Both the position numbers and the translations under genes were made by a program. Below are positions 7,268 through 17,818 of a stretch of DNA of 64,000 bases, one piece after another. This DNA comes from Dysosmobacter sp. Marseille-Q4140 (GTDB lineage Bacteria; Bacillota; Clostridia; Oscillospirales; Oscillospiraceae): positions 1,736,001-1,800,000 of the forward strand of contig CP073694.1 in the NCBI GenBank assembly GCA_018228705.1, given 5' to 3'. Within the stretch, counting starts at the first letter, position 1; every line of letters starts with the position of its first letter. The notes below the pieces were generated by a model that was given only the letters and a program-made list of their open reading frames with translations, was not told the origin of the DNA and ran no database searches.

Positions 7268-10200
7268 GAGAGATCCTTCTTACCTCCAGCCTGCTGATCC
7301 TGGTGCTGATCGCCCTGCGGTATCTGCTGCGGGGACGGATCCGCCCCCGGGTCCAGTACGCCCTGTGGCTGCTGGCGGCGGTGCGGCTGCTGGTGCCCCT
7401 GTCCCTGCCGGGAACGGGGCTCAGCGTGCTCAACGCCCTGCCGCCGGAGGGGCCGGACACCACGGTGTACGTCTCCTCTCACGGGATCACCACTTCCGCC
7501 CCGGCGCCGGAGACCGGGACCACCGCCGACAATCAGGAGGTCGCCATCTACTATGACGGCTCCGGCATCCGCCACTTCTATCCGGTGGGGGAGGCCCCGC
7601 CGGCGGGCACGGACTACACCACCGTCCCGGCGGAGCAGATCTTCGATCTGGGCGCGGTGCTGCGGACCGTGTGGCTCTGCGGCGCCGCGGTGATGGCGTT
7701 CTGGTTCCTGACCGTGAACCTGGCCTTCTCCGCCCGGGCCCGGAAGGGCGCCCGGCGTCTGGAGGGGGCGGAGAGCCCGGTGCCGGTGTACGTGTCGGCG
7801 GCGGTGCCCTCTCCCTGCCTGCTGGGCCTTGTCCGACAGCGGATCTACGTGACGCCGGCCTGTGAAGCGGACCCAGTACGGCTGCGGCACGTCCTGGCCC
7901 ACGAGCTGACCCACCGCCGCCAGGGGGATCCCTGGTGGTCTCTGGTCCGGGCAGCGTGTCTGTGCCTGTATTGGTTCGACCCCCTGGTGTGGTGGGCGGC
8001 GGCGCTGTCCCGGCGGGACTGTGAGCTTGCCTGCGACGAGGGGGCCATCCGCCGCCTGGGCGAGGCGGAGCGCATCGCCTACGGCCGGACACTGGTGGGG
8101 CTGGTGGCCGCCGGAGTGTCTCCAGGGAGCCTTCTCCAGACCGCCACCACCATGCGCAGCGGCAAGAGCGGATTGAAAGAGCGCGTCGCCCTGATCGCCC
8201 AAAAGCCCCGGATGCTGGCGGTGACGGCACTGTGCCTGGTGACCGTGGTGGCCATCGCCGCGGCAGCTACCTTTACCGGCGCCCGGGCCGACCGCTCCGC
8301 CGCCGTGGAGCTGCCGGAGCTGGGCATCTCCCTGGTGCTGCCGGAGGGGCTGACGCTGGAGGCGTACAGCGACACTCTGGGCTACGGCGGCGGATACCGG
8401 TTCTCCCCCGACGTCTATTCCGACTTTGTGGACGGCACGCCGCCCCAGTGGACCGCCGCCGGCATGGCGGGCGTCTTTCCCGCCAGCTGGCTCACCTGGG
8501 AAGGGGAGACCATCCGGGAGGCCCTGCCCACCTGGAACCACACCGACTGCGGAGAGTCGGAGTCCCTGTCCGGCCTGGCCGCCCCGGCGGCGCTGCTGTA
8601 CGCGGAGCACGACCTCTACACCGCCGCGGAACTGGGCGAGCTGGAGCTCTCCGGCACAGACCTATCCGCGGTGGAGACGACCTCCGCCTACTGGTACGTC
8701 TTTCTGGCCCAGCCCGGCGATGACACCGGCATCCTGCTGAGCCTCAACGCCAAAAACTTTACCCGGGAGGATGCCGTGGACTTTGCCCGGTCCGTGGAAT
8801 TTCCGGAGACGGAGGGCCCCGTCCTGACGGCGGAGGAGCGGGCCGCGGCCGTGCGGGCGGCACTTGCCCAAGTGCCGGAGGCATACGCGGACCAGGTGGT
8901 CGTGGAGGCCCCGGCGGAGGAGGGCGGGACATTCCGCTTCGCCTACTACTACGCCCCGGACTACGACAGCGACTACGGCGGCTGGCTGTTCGGGGTCAAC
9001 CGCTGGGACCAGGCGGATTTTGAGCGGCATCTGTGCGCCGTGGACACCAGCGGCGTCTCCTGCTTTGCTAAAGACACCGACGGGTACTATTACGCCGTCC
9101 ACTTCCCCACGGATGTCAACTTCTCCCCGGAAAACGCTGAGGATTACCAGGCCGTCCAGTCCGCCCTGATGGACTGGGCGGAGGCGGCGGTGCTGGCCGT
9201 GGCGGGCGTGGAGCCCTTCCCGGAGGAGACCGTCCAGGCCATGCGCAGCCAGTCCTATCAGTTTGCTGGCGACCACATCACCGCCACCTACTACCCCTAC
9301 TACGCGGTCAACGGCAGCCGGGAGATCACCTGGTCCTTCATCCTCTCTCAGCCGGTCACCCAGGGAGAGGGCGGCGTCTGGTGCGTGGAGCAGCTGTGGT
9401 ACGACGGAGAAATTCCCCAGCGCCAGGTGATCCGGCCCGACACGGACCTGCCCATGGCGGACTACTACGCCGACCTCCAGTCCCAGGCGGACGCGGGACA
9501 GGCGGATTGGGCCGCCGATCCCATGGAGGTGTGCCTGCGCTTTGCCCACTCCCTGGAGGGCGGCCATCTGAACGCCGCGGCAGAGAGCTTTGCACTCAGC
9601 GAGGTCTACTCCTCCGCCCCATACAGCGCCAACGACCAGGCCGCCAAGGACCTGACGCAGGTGCTCCAGAACTTCACCGGGCGGCTGGAGGTGAACCTGG
9701 ACTACAACAGCGGCGGCACCTGGCAGACGGACGCCCTGTCCGTCTCCACCTCGGACCCGACGGTCCGGGTCCTGCTGAACAGGCTCACCGGCGACGGGTA
9801 CAGCTGGGTGGACACCCGCTGGACCTGGCCCATCACCACGGACCCCTGGGCCTCAGAGGAGGAGGGGGACTACTTCCTCACCCTCCACGACCCCGACGAG
9901 CTCTATATGCTCCGGGTGTTCTTCGGCAGCCCCTACGTGCAGTATACCGACAAGGGCGGCAGCACCATCTATCAGGTGACCGCTGTCCACGGCGGCGGGG
10001 CCGCAGAGGCCATCCGGGCCTGGTTCGATGAGCAGTCGGACGCACCGCTCACCGCCGACGTCCAGGCCGGGATGCTGATGGACGCCATCCGCAGCAATGA
10101 GACGCTGGTCATGGAGATGCTCCGGGCCGACGGCGTGGGCGGCGGACGGTATGTGACCACGCCCGGGGGCACCGCCAACGCCCAGTACACCGCCCTCCAT

Positions 10201-10851
10201 TTCTCCTCCCCCTACGCCTTCAACTGGTCCCGGGCGGAGGAAGGCCTGCCGTCCTCTCCGGAGCCGGAGGCCTCCCTGATCCTCTCCTCCCCGGATGGTC
10301 GGTACGCCATCCAGGTCTGGACCGGCAGCGACCTGGTCCGCTGCACCGACAGCGGCCAGACTTACTGGCTCCGGGCGGAGAGCGCGGACGCGATGTCCTA
10401 TGGCAGCATCTTCGACCACCTGCGGTTCTGGTACGACGAGGTGGAGCTGGATGTCCTCCGGGGCGACATCGTGATCCCGGACACCGGGCAGGACCACCTG
10501 GCCGTCGCCCAGGCCTGGGTGGACGCGGTGCAGGCAGTCGGTCTCCAGGTGACGCCGGGCAGCAAGTACGCCCTGACCTACGTGCGCAATGTGGTGGAGC
10601 TGGACGAGGAGGCCATGGACAGCTGGTACCAGCCCTTTATGCTGGAGACGGAGCACTTCTATTTCCACTACTACCGCATCTTTGTGCCGGAAAACGAGGC
10701 GTCCCTCAGCTGGAACATGGCCGGGAACACCGAAAACTATACCGGCGCCTACGGCGAGGCCCCGGAGGGAGCCTTCATGAACCGGCAGATGGGACCCATG
10801 TACCTCTCCGATGACGGCTGGCGCTGCGACGGCACCGGGACGGGGCCGTAA
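7264..10851 (+). CDS. BlaR1-like M56 membrane metallopeptidase with a very large ectodomain
   Basis: A 1195-residue protein. The first ~340 residues are the M56 unit: membrane helices near 4-22, 33-50, 134-157 and 317-340, with the zinc-protease motif HELTH at 213-217 and ELACDEGAI downstream. Known BlaR1 proteins end in a ~250-residue penicillin-binding sensor. Here about 850 extracytoplasmic residues follow and I see no clear SxxK/SxN/KTG set. This region is acidic and rich in Trp and Tyr. Two similar blocks near 895-925 and 1015-1060 (TD.G...Y...W(F/Y)DE) suggest internal duplication. It is co-translated with the BlaI-like repressor. The ligand is unknown. Confidence 0.85.
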   Translation: MREILLTSSLLILVLIALRYLLRGRIRPRVQYALWLLAAVRLLVPLSLPGTGLSVLNALPPEGPDTTVYVSSHGITTSAPAPETGTTADNQEVAIYYDGSGIRHFYPVGEAPPAGTDYTTVPAEQIFDLGAVLRTVWLCGAAVMAFWFLTVNLAFSARARKGARRLEGAESPVPVYVSAAVPSPCLLGLVRQRIYVTPACEADPVRLRHVLAHELTHRRQGDPWWSLVRAACLCLYWFDPLVWWAAALSRRDCELACDEGAIRRLGEAERIAYGRTLVGLVAAGVSPGSLLQTATTMRSGKSGLKERVALIAQKPRMLAVTALCLVTVVAIAAAATFTGARADRSAAVELPELGISLVLPEGLTLEAYSDTLGYGGGYRFSPDVYSDFVDGTPPQWTAAGMAGVFPASWLTWEGETIREALPTWNHTDCGESESLSGLAAPAALLYAEHDLYTAAELGELELSGTDLSAVETTSAYWYVFLAQPGDDTGILLSLNAKNFTREDAVDFARSVEFPETEGPVLTAEERAAAVRAALAQVPEAYADQVVVEAPAEEGGTFRFAYYYAPDYDSDYGGWLFGVNRWDQADFERHLCAVDTSGVSCFAKDTDGYYYAVHFPTDVNFSPENAEDYQAVQSALMDWAEAAVLAVAGVEPFPEETVQAMRSQSYQFAGDHITATYYPYYAVNGSREITWSFILSQPVTQGEGGVWCVEQLWYDGEIPQRQVIRPDTDLPMADYYADLQSQADAGQADWAADPMEVCLRFAHSLEGGHLNAAAESFALSEVYSSAPYSANDQAAKDLTQVLQNFTGRLEVNLDYNSGGTWQTDALSVSTSDPTVRVLLNRLTGDGYSWVDTRWTWPITTDPWASEEEGDYFLTLHDPDELYMLRVFFGSPYVQYTDKGGSTIYQVTAVHGGGAAEAIRAWFDEQSDAPLTADVQAGMLMDAIRSNETLVMEMLRADGVGGGRYVTTPGGTANAQYTALHFSSPYAFNWSRAEEGLPSSPEPEASLILSSPDGRYAIQVWTGSDLVRCTDSGQTYWLRAESADAMSYGSIFDHLRFWYDEVELDVLRGDIVIPDTGQDHLAVAQAWVDAVQAVGLQVTPGSKYALTYVRNVVELDEEAMDSWYQPFMLETEHFYFHYYRIFVPENEASLSWNMAGNTENYTGAYGEAPEGAFMNRQMGPMYLSDDGWRCDGTGTGP

Positions 10852-10863
10852 TATGATCAAACA

Positions 10864-10897
10864 GGGGAGCGGCGAACGCCGCTCCCCTTCCCTTTTT
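10864..10897 (+). terminator. terminator after the BlaI/M56 operon
   Basis: A 10-bp perfect stem, GGGGAGCGGC / GCCGCTCCCC with a GAAC loop, followed by a T-rich tract. Confidence 0.8.
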
Positions 10898-10943
10898 CCG
10901 CCCGCCGCGCTATACTGAGGAAAACCGCACCGGGAGGCAGCCT

Positions 10944-11837
10944 ATGGAGATCGTCAATTTCGGGTCCATGAACCTGGACTATGTGTATACCGTGCCGGAC
11001 TTCGTCCGCCCCGGGGAGACCCTGGCCGTGGAGAGCCGGGCCGTCTACTGCGGCGGAAAGGGCCTCAACCAGTCCGTGGCCGCCGCCCGGGCCGGGGCGG
11101 CGGTCCGCCACGCCGGGATGCTGGGCGCAGGCGGGGAGGCGCTGCGGGCGGTGCTGGAGCGCAGCGGCGCGGACACCACCCTGCTGGCGGACTGTCCCCT
11201 GCCCCAGGGCCACACGGTGATCCAGGTCTCCGGGACCGGGGAGAACTGCATCCTGCTCTGCCGGGGCTCCAACGGCGCCGTCACCGCCGGATACATCCGG
11301 CAGGTCCTGGACCGGCTCCCCGCCCCGGCCTATGTGCTGACCCAGAACGAGACGTCGGGCCTCGCCGACCTGCTGGCCCTGGCGGCGGCGCGGGGCCACC
11401 GGGTGTGCCTCAACGCCTCCCCGGTGGACGAGGCCCTGCTGCAAGCGGACCTCGGCGGCCTTGCCTGGCTGCTCATCAACCGGCTGGAGGGTGCCCAGCT
11501 CACCGGGGCGGAGGAGCCCCGGGCCATTCTGGACGCGCTGGAAGCCCGCTACCCGGCCATGGGCGTGGTGCTGACCCTGGGCCGGGAGGGCGCATGGTGC
11601 CGCAGCGGCGGGCGGCGGCTGTTCCAGCCCAGCTTCCCGGCCCGGGCGGTGGACACCACCGGCGCCGGTGACACCTTCACCGGGTACTTCCTGGCCATGC
11701 TGGCCCGGGAGAAACCCCTGGAGGAGGCCCTGGCCATGGCGGCCATGGCCGCCGCCATCGCCGTGACCCGACCCGGGGCGGAGCCCTCCATCCCCCGGGA
11801 GGCGGAGGTCCGCGCCCGCCTGGCGCAGGTCCGGTGA
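10944..11837 (+). CDS. PfkB-family carbohydrate kinase (ribokinase-like)
   Basis: A 297-residue cytoplasmic sugar kinase. It has the two PfkB signatures: an N-terminal glycine-rich CGGKGLNQSVAAARAGA segment (substrate lid region, about 35-52) and the C-terminal DTTGAGDTFTGYF motif holding the catalytic Asp and anion hole. The arrangement is closest to ribokinase or a related nucleoside/sugar kinase, which phosphorylates a primary hydroxyl with ATP. It stands alone between two terminators with GGGAGG before the ATG, and a TATACT at 10911-10916 may be its -10. No transporter or catabolic gene is adjacent, so the substrate is unassigned. Confidence 0.85.
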   Translation: MEIVNFGSMNLDYVYTVPDFVRPGETLAVESRAVYCGGKGLNQSVAAARAGAAVRHAGMLGAGGEALRAVLERSGADTTLLADCPLPQGHTVIQVSGTGENCILLCRGSNGAVTAGYIRQVLDRLPAPAYVLTQNETSGLADLLALAAARGHRVCLNASPVDEALLQADLGGLAWLLINRLEGAQLTGAEEPRAILDALEARYPAMGVVLTLGREGAWCRSGGRRLFQPSFPARAVDTTGAGDTFTGYFLAMLAREKPLEEALAMAAMAAAIAVTRPGAEPSIPREAEVRARLAQVR

Positions 11838-11858
11838 TCCAACGCGGGAAAAAGAGAG

Positions 11859-11894
11859 CCCCGGCCCGGGACGCTGTCCCGGGCCGGGGTTTTT
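11859..11894 (+). terminator. terminator after the PfkB-family kinase gene
   Basis: A 14-bp GC stem with a GCT loop and a TTTTT tail, lying between the kinase gene and the convergent metalloprotease gene. Confidence 0.8.
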
Positions 11895-11919
11895 GGATGG
11901 TGATGCGGCCGGAGTGCTC

Positions 11920-12318
11920 TCAGGGCGCTTCGCCCTCCCGGGCGGCGTACTCCGCCCGCCACTGGGCCAACTCCTCGGCGTCCCGATCATCCAGGGCGTG
12001 GAGGCCGCCCCGGCTCTCCATATGGTGGGTCAGCTCGTGGGAAAGGGTGGTGTAGAGCTCATCGGCCCAGGTGTCCCGGTCCCAGTTCTCCCGCTCCGCC
12101 AGGGCGGCAAAGGAGCCGTAGTACAGATTGATATACCGGCCCAGCACATCCTCGCAGTACTCCCCCAGAATATACATCTCCCCCTCCGGGAACTGGGGAT
12201 CCGGCAGGGCCTCCTCCAGCAGGTTCACCCCGCCGTTGAGCTCCTCAAAGAGCACCTGCGGAAAGCCCTCCGCCATCTCGTCCAGCGCGTCGTTGACCTG
12301 GTCGATGGTCAGGATCAT
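11920..12318 (-). CDS. small zincin-type metallopeptidase family protein
   Basis: A 132-residue acidic protein with the zinc motif HELTH (His94, Glu95, His98) followed by HMESRGGL, the pattern of the minimal 'metallopeptidase family' (zincin_1/DUF1025-like). The length is normal for that family. The start at 12318 has GGAGG at ideal distance and lies 14 bp after the tex stop, so it ends the DUF1846-tex-protease transcript. No signal peptide is seen, so a cytoplasmic location is expected. Substrate and physiological role are unknown. Confidence 0.8.
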   Translation of the reverse strand: MILTIDQVNDALDEMAEGFPQVLFEELNGGVNLLEEALPDPQFPEGEMYILGEYCEDVLGRYINLYYGSFAALAERENWDRDTWADELYTTLSHELTHHMESRGGLHALDDRDAEELAQWRAEYAAREGEAP

Positions 12319-12332
12319 CACGGTTCCTCCTC

Positions 12333-14498
<2,166 letters not shown>

Positions 14499-14526
14499 AG
14501 GGTCTCCTTTCGGGAATGACTCCGGT

Positions 14527-16011
14527 TTACCGGTGATACAGCTTCTTGGTCTCGTACCGGGGCTCGCAGCTGACGTTGATGCCCAGCCGCTTCAAGAGGG
14601 TCTCGTCCACCTCGCTGAGGATGACGGTGAAGTGGGCGTCGCAGCCCCGGAGCTTGGGCAGCTGCTGCTGGGCCAGCTCCGCCAGGGGATTGGTCAGGGC
14701 GGAGATGGTCAGGGCCATGAGCACCTCGTCGGTGTGGAGGCGGGGGTTCTTGTGGCCCAGGTATTCCGTTTTCAGCCGGCACACCGGCTCCAGCACCTGG
14801 GAAGAGATCAGCTCGAAGTGGTCGGCAATGCCGCCCAGGGCCTTCAGGGCGTTGAGCAGCATGGCGGAGGCGGCGCCCAGGGTGTCGGAGGTGCGGCCGG
14901 TGACCACCCGTCCGTCCGGCAGGACCATGGCGCCGGCGGGGCCGCCGGTGGCCTCGGCCTTGGTCAGCGCGGCGGACACCGCGGGACAGATCTCCGACGT
15001 CACGCCCGCCTGCTGCATCACCAGCTCCAGCTTGCGGACGGTGTTCTCCTCGCACTTGCCCTGGACGTGCTCCACACCGGCGGTGTAGTACCGGCGCAAA
15101 ATCTCCATCCGGGAGGCGGCGCAGCACACCGCGTCGTCCACGATGCAGTTGCCGGCCATGTTGACGCCCATGTCCGTGGGAGACTGGTAGGGAGACTGGC
15201 CCTGGATCTTTTTAAAGATGGCGCTGAGCACCGGGAAGATCTCCACGTCCCGGTTGTAATTGACGGCGGTCTTGCCGTAGGCCTCCAGGTGGAAGGGGTC
15301 GATCATGTTCACGTCGTCCAGGTCCGCCGTGGCGGCCTCGTAGGCCAGGTTCACCGGGTGCTTGAGGGGCAGGTTCCAGATGGGGAAGGTCTCAAACTTG
15401 GCATAACCGGAGGAAATGCCCCGCTTGTAATCGTGGTAGAGCTGGCTCAGGCACGTGGCCATCTTGCCGCTGCCGGGGCCGGGGGCCGTCACCACCACCA
15501 GGGGCCGGCTGGTTTCCACGTAGTCGTTCTTGCCCAGGCCCTCATCGCTGACGATGTGGGCCACGTCCGAAGGATATCCGGCGATGGGATAGTGGCGGTA
15601 GCAGCGGATGCCCAGGGCCGTCAGGCGGCGCAAAAAGGCGTCCGCCGCCCCCTGGCCGCTGTAGCGGGTCAGCACCACGCTGCCCACGTACAGGTCCATG
15701 CCCCGGAAGCTGTCGATCAGCCGCAGCACGTCCTCATCGTAGGTGATTCCCAGGTCTCCCCGGACCTTGTTCTTTTCGATGTCCGCGGCGTTGATGGCGA
15801 TGACGATCTCCACGTCCTCCCGCAGCTGCTGGAGCATCCGCACCTTGCTGTCCGGCTCAAAGCCCGGCAGGACCCGGGAGGCATGGTAATCGTCGAACAG
15901 CTTCCCGCCGAATTCCAGATACAGCTTGCCGCCGAACTGGGCGATCCGCCTGCGGATCTGCTCCGACTGCGTTTTGAGATATTGCTGATTGTCAAACCCA
16001 ATGGCTGCCAT
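14527..16011 (-). CDS. DUF1846 domain-containing protein
   Basis: A 494-residue cytoplasmic protein covering the full length of the DUF1846 family (about 490-500 residues), which is common in Firmicutes and has no firm biochemical role. A nucleotide-binding-like loop is visible in VTAPGPGSGKMATCLSQLY. The frame is open 19 codons further upstream, but ATG 16011 is preferred because GAGAGG/GAGGG precede it and the family begins with a similar IGFDNQ(K)Y(L/V) segment. First gene of a DUF1846-tex-metalloprotease unit. I do not infer a function. Confidence 0.85.
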   Translation of the reverse strand: MAAIGFDNQQYLKTQSEQIRRRIAQFGGKLYLEFGGKLFDDYHASRVLPGFEPDSKVRMLQQLREDVEIVIAINAADIEKNKVRGDLGITYDEDVLRLIDSFRGMDLYVGSVVLTRYSGQGAADAFLRRLTALGIRCYRHYPIAGYPSDVAHIVSDEGLGKNDYVETSRPLVVVTAPGPGSGKMATCLSQLYHDYKRGISSGYAKFETFPIWNLPLKHPVNLAYEAATADLDDVNMIDPFHLEAYGKTAVNYNRDVEIFPVLSAIFKKIQGQSPYQSPTDMGVNMAGNCIVDDAVCCAASRMEILRRYYTAGVEHVQGKCEENTVRKLELVMQQAGVTSEICPAVSAALTKAEATGGPAGAMVLPDGRVVTGRTSDTLGAASAMLLNALKALGGIADHFELISSQVLEPVCRLKTEYLGHKNPRLHTDEVLMALTISALTNPLAELAQQQLPKLRGCDAHFTVILSEVDETLLKRLGINVSCEPRYETKKLYHR

Positions 16012-16076
16012 AGACCCTCGACCTCTCTCTATCTTTTGTAAGCCGGCCCGGGGCCGGCGCTCAAACATGGGAGATA

Positions 16077-16105
16077 TTATATCACATCCCCTCCCCCTTT
16101 GAAAA
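16077..16105 (-). promoter_or_regulatory. promoter of the DUF1846-tex-metalloprotease unit
   Basis: A perfect minus-strand -10 TATAAT (16077-16082) with a weak -35 TTTCAA at 17 bp. A GC hairpin followed by a T run (on the minus strand, about 16111-16133) lies just upstream and could insulate the promoter from the divergent purA region. Confidence 0.45.
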
Positions 16106-16166
16106 GGAAAAACCGCCGCGCACGGCGGGATTAGAAAAAATGATACTGGATATTACAAGTTTTTGC

Positions 16167-16195
16167 TTTACTTATGAAAGATCAACCTATATAAT
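16167..16195 (+). promoter_or_regulatory. sigma-A promoter of purA
   Basis: -35 TTTACT (16167-16172), 17-bp spacer, perfect -10 TATAAT (16190-16195). The ~70-nt leader to purA shows no recognisable riboswitch. Confidence 0.65.
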
Positions 16196-16271
16196 AACAA
16201 AGGTTAGGCTCCCTGCGCTTGAGATGCCTGACCGGAGGAACTGTTAAAATCAACCGGGAGGGTTTTGAAGT

Positions 16272-17546
16272 ATGTCAAATTGCGCCATTGTTGGGATCAA
16301 CTGGGGCGATGAGGGCAAGGGCCGCATGGTGGACCTGCTCACCGCCGACTATGATGTGGTGGTCCGGTATCAGGGCGGCGGCAACGCCGGCCACACCGTG
16401 GTCAACGAATTCGGGAAGTTTGCCCTTCACCTGCTGCCCTCCGGTATTTTCCGGCCCGGCGTGGTGAACATTCTGGGCAACGGCGTGGCGCTGGACTGCG
16501 AGAACCTGTGGAAGGAGATCTCCGAGATCACCGCCCAGGGCGTGTCCATTACGCCGGAGAATCTGAAAATCAGCGACCGGGCGTCGCTGCTGCTGCCCTG
16601 GCACCGGGATCTGGACGGTCTGGAGGAGGCCCGCCTGGCCGACAAGAAGTACGGCTCCACCAAGCAGGGCATCGCCCCCTTCTACTCCGACAAGTACCAG
16701 AAAAAGACCGTCCTGGCCGGTGAGCTGCTCTATCCCGACAAGCTCTGGGACCGGCTGGAGGGCATTCTGGAGTGGAAGAACCTGACCCTCACCAAGGTCT
16801 ACGGCGCCAAGCCCTACACCATGGACGACCTCAAGGCCTGGGTGGCAGAGTTCGGCGAGAAGATCAAGCCCTTCATCTGCGACACCGGCGCCTTCTTGCG
16901 CAAGGCCAACAAGGACGGCAAGTCCATCCTCTTCGAGGCCCAGCTGGGCTCCCTGCGGGACCTGGATTACGGCATCTATCCCATGACCACCTCCTCCAAC
17001 CCCATCGCCGCCTACGCCCCCGTTGGCTCCGGCTACCCGGAGGCCAAGATCGAGAAGGTCGTGGGCGTGGTGAAGGCCTACTCCTCCTGCGTGGGCGAGG
17101 GCCCCTTCACCTGCGAGTGGTTCGGCGAGGAGGCGGAGAAGCTCCGCGAGGCCGGCGGCGAGTACGGCGCCAAGACGGGCCGCCCCCGCCGGGTGGGCCC
17201 CATCGACATCGTGGCCACCCGGTACGGCATCCAGTGCCAGGGTGCCACCGACATCGCCCTGACCAAGCTGGACGTGCTCAGTTATATGGATGAAATCCCC
17301 ATCTGCGATCAGTACGAGCTGAACGGACAGGTCACCGACGACTTCCCCTTCCCCACCCTGCTGCCCGACGCCAAGCCGGTGATGAAAACCATGCCCGGCT
17401 GGAAGTGCGACATCTCCGGCGTGCGCAGGTGGGAGGATCTGCCCCAGGCCGCCCGGGACTATGTGGAGTACGTGGAGCAGGCCATCGGATGCCGCATCAC
17501 CTACGTGTCCGTGGGCGCGGAGCGGGAGGCCATCATCATCCGGTAA
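16272..17546 (+). CDS. purA: adenylosuccinate synthetase
   Basis: A 424-residue enzyme of normal length that joins IMP and aspartate using GTP to make adenylosuccinate, the first step from IMP to AMP. Family marks are the N-terminal GDEGKGRMVD loop with catalytic Asp, GGGNAGHTVV following at about residue 37, and the C-terminal guanine/aspartate-binding region (VSVGAERE). GGGAGG precedes the ATG. purB follows after a hairpin-rich gap, so both AMP-branch enzymes are adjacent. Confidence 0.97.
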   Translation: MSNCAIVGINWGDEGKGRMVDLLTADYDVVVRYQGGGNAGHTVVNEFGKFALHLLPSGIFRPGVVNILGNGVALDCENLWKEISEITAQGVSITPENLKISDRASLLLPWHRDLDGLEEARLADKKYGSTKQGIAPFYSDKYQKKTVLAGELLYPDKLWDRLEGILEWKNLTLTKVYGAKPYTMDDLKAWVAEFGEKIKPFICDTGAFLRKANKDGKSILFEAQLGSLRDLDYGIYPMTTSSNPIAAYAPVGSGYPEAKIEKVVGVVKAYSSCVGEGPFTCEWFGEEAEKLREAGGEYGAKTGRPRRVGPIDIVATRYGIQCQGATDIALTKLDVLSYMDEIPICDQYELNGQVTDDFPFPTLLPDAKPVMKTMPGWKCDISGVRRWEDLPQAARDYVEYVEQAIGCRITYVSVGAEREAIIIR

Positions 17547-17550
17547 TGAT

Positions 17551-17785
17551 TGGAGGGGGAGCAGGCTCCCCCTCCAACTCGCCCACCACCAGTGACATCG
17601 GTCACTGGTGAACGCGCCCAAGGCGCTTGAGTCAAAGAGTTTTCGGCAGGCGCAGAAGGTGAATTGCCCCCTCAAGGGGCAAGAGAAGCCCCTCTGGAGG
17701 GTGTCCTGCCGAAAACAAATTCAACTTTCTTTCGCCTCCGGCGAAATGCAACGCACTCTCTGGAGGCACCCGACCGGGTGCCTCC
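17551..17785 (+). repeat. cluster of six hairpins between purA and purB
   Basis: Perfect or near-perfect hairpins lie at 17551-17576, 17587-17610, 17614-17626, 17664-17682, 17730-17746 and 17762-17785. In addition a 12-bp inverted repeat, GTTTTCGGCAGG at 17639-17650 and its complement at 17705-17716, encloses the fourth hairpin. None has a proper T tract, so simple termination does not explain them. The gap holds no credible gene. It could be a mobile or interspersed repeat, or an mRNA-processing region. Confidence 0.6.
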
Positions 17786-17818
17786 TTACTTTTGAACACA
17801 AGAAAGGTGGATCTTTCC

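Noticed and set aside
16196..16271. possible purine riboswitch before purA
   Set aside because: The leader is too short and lacks the conserved purine- or PRPP/ppGpp-riboswitch elements.
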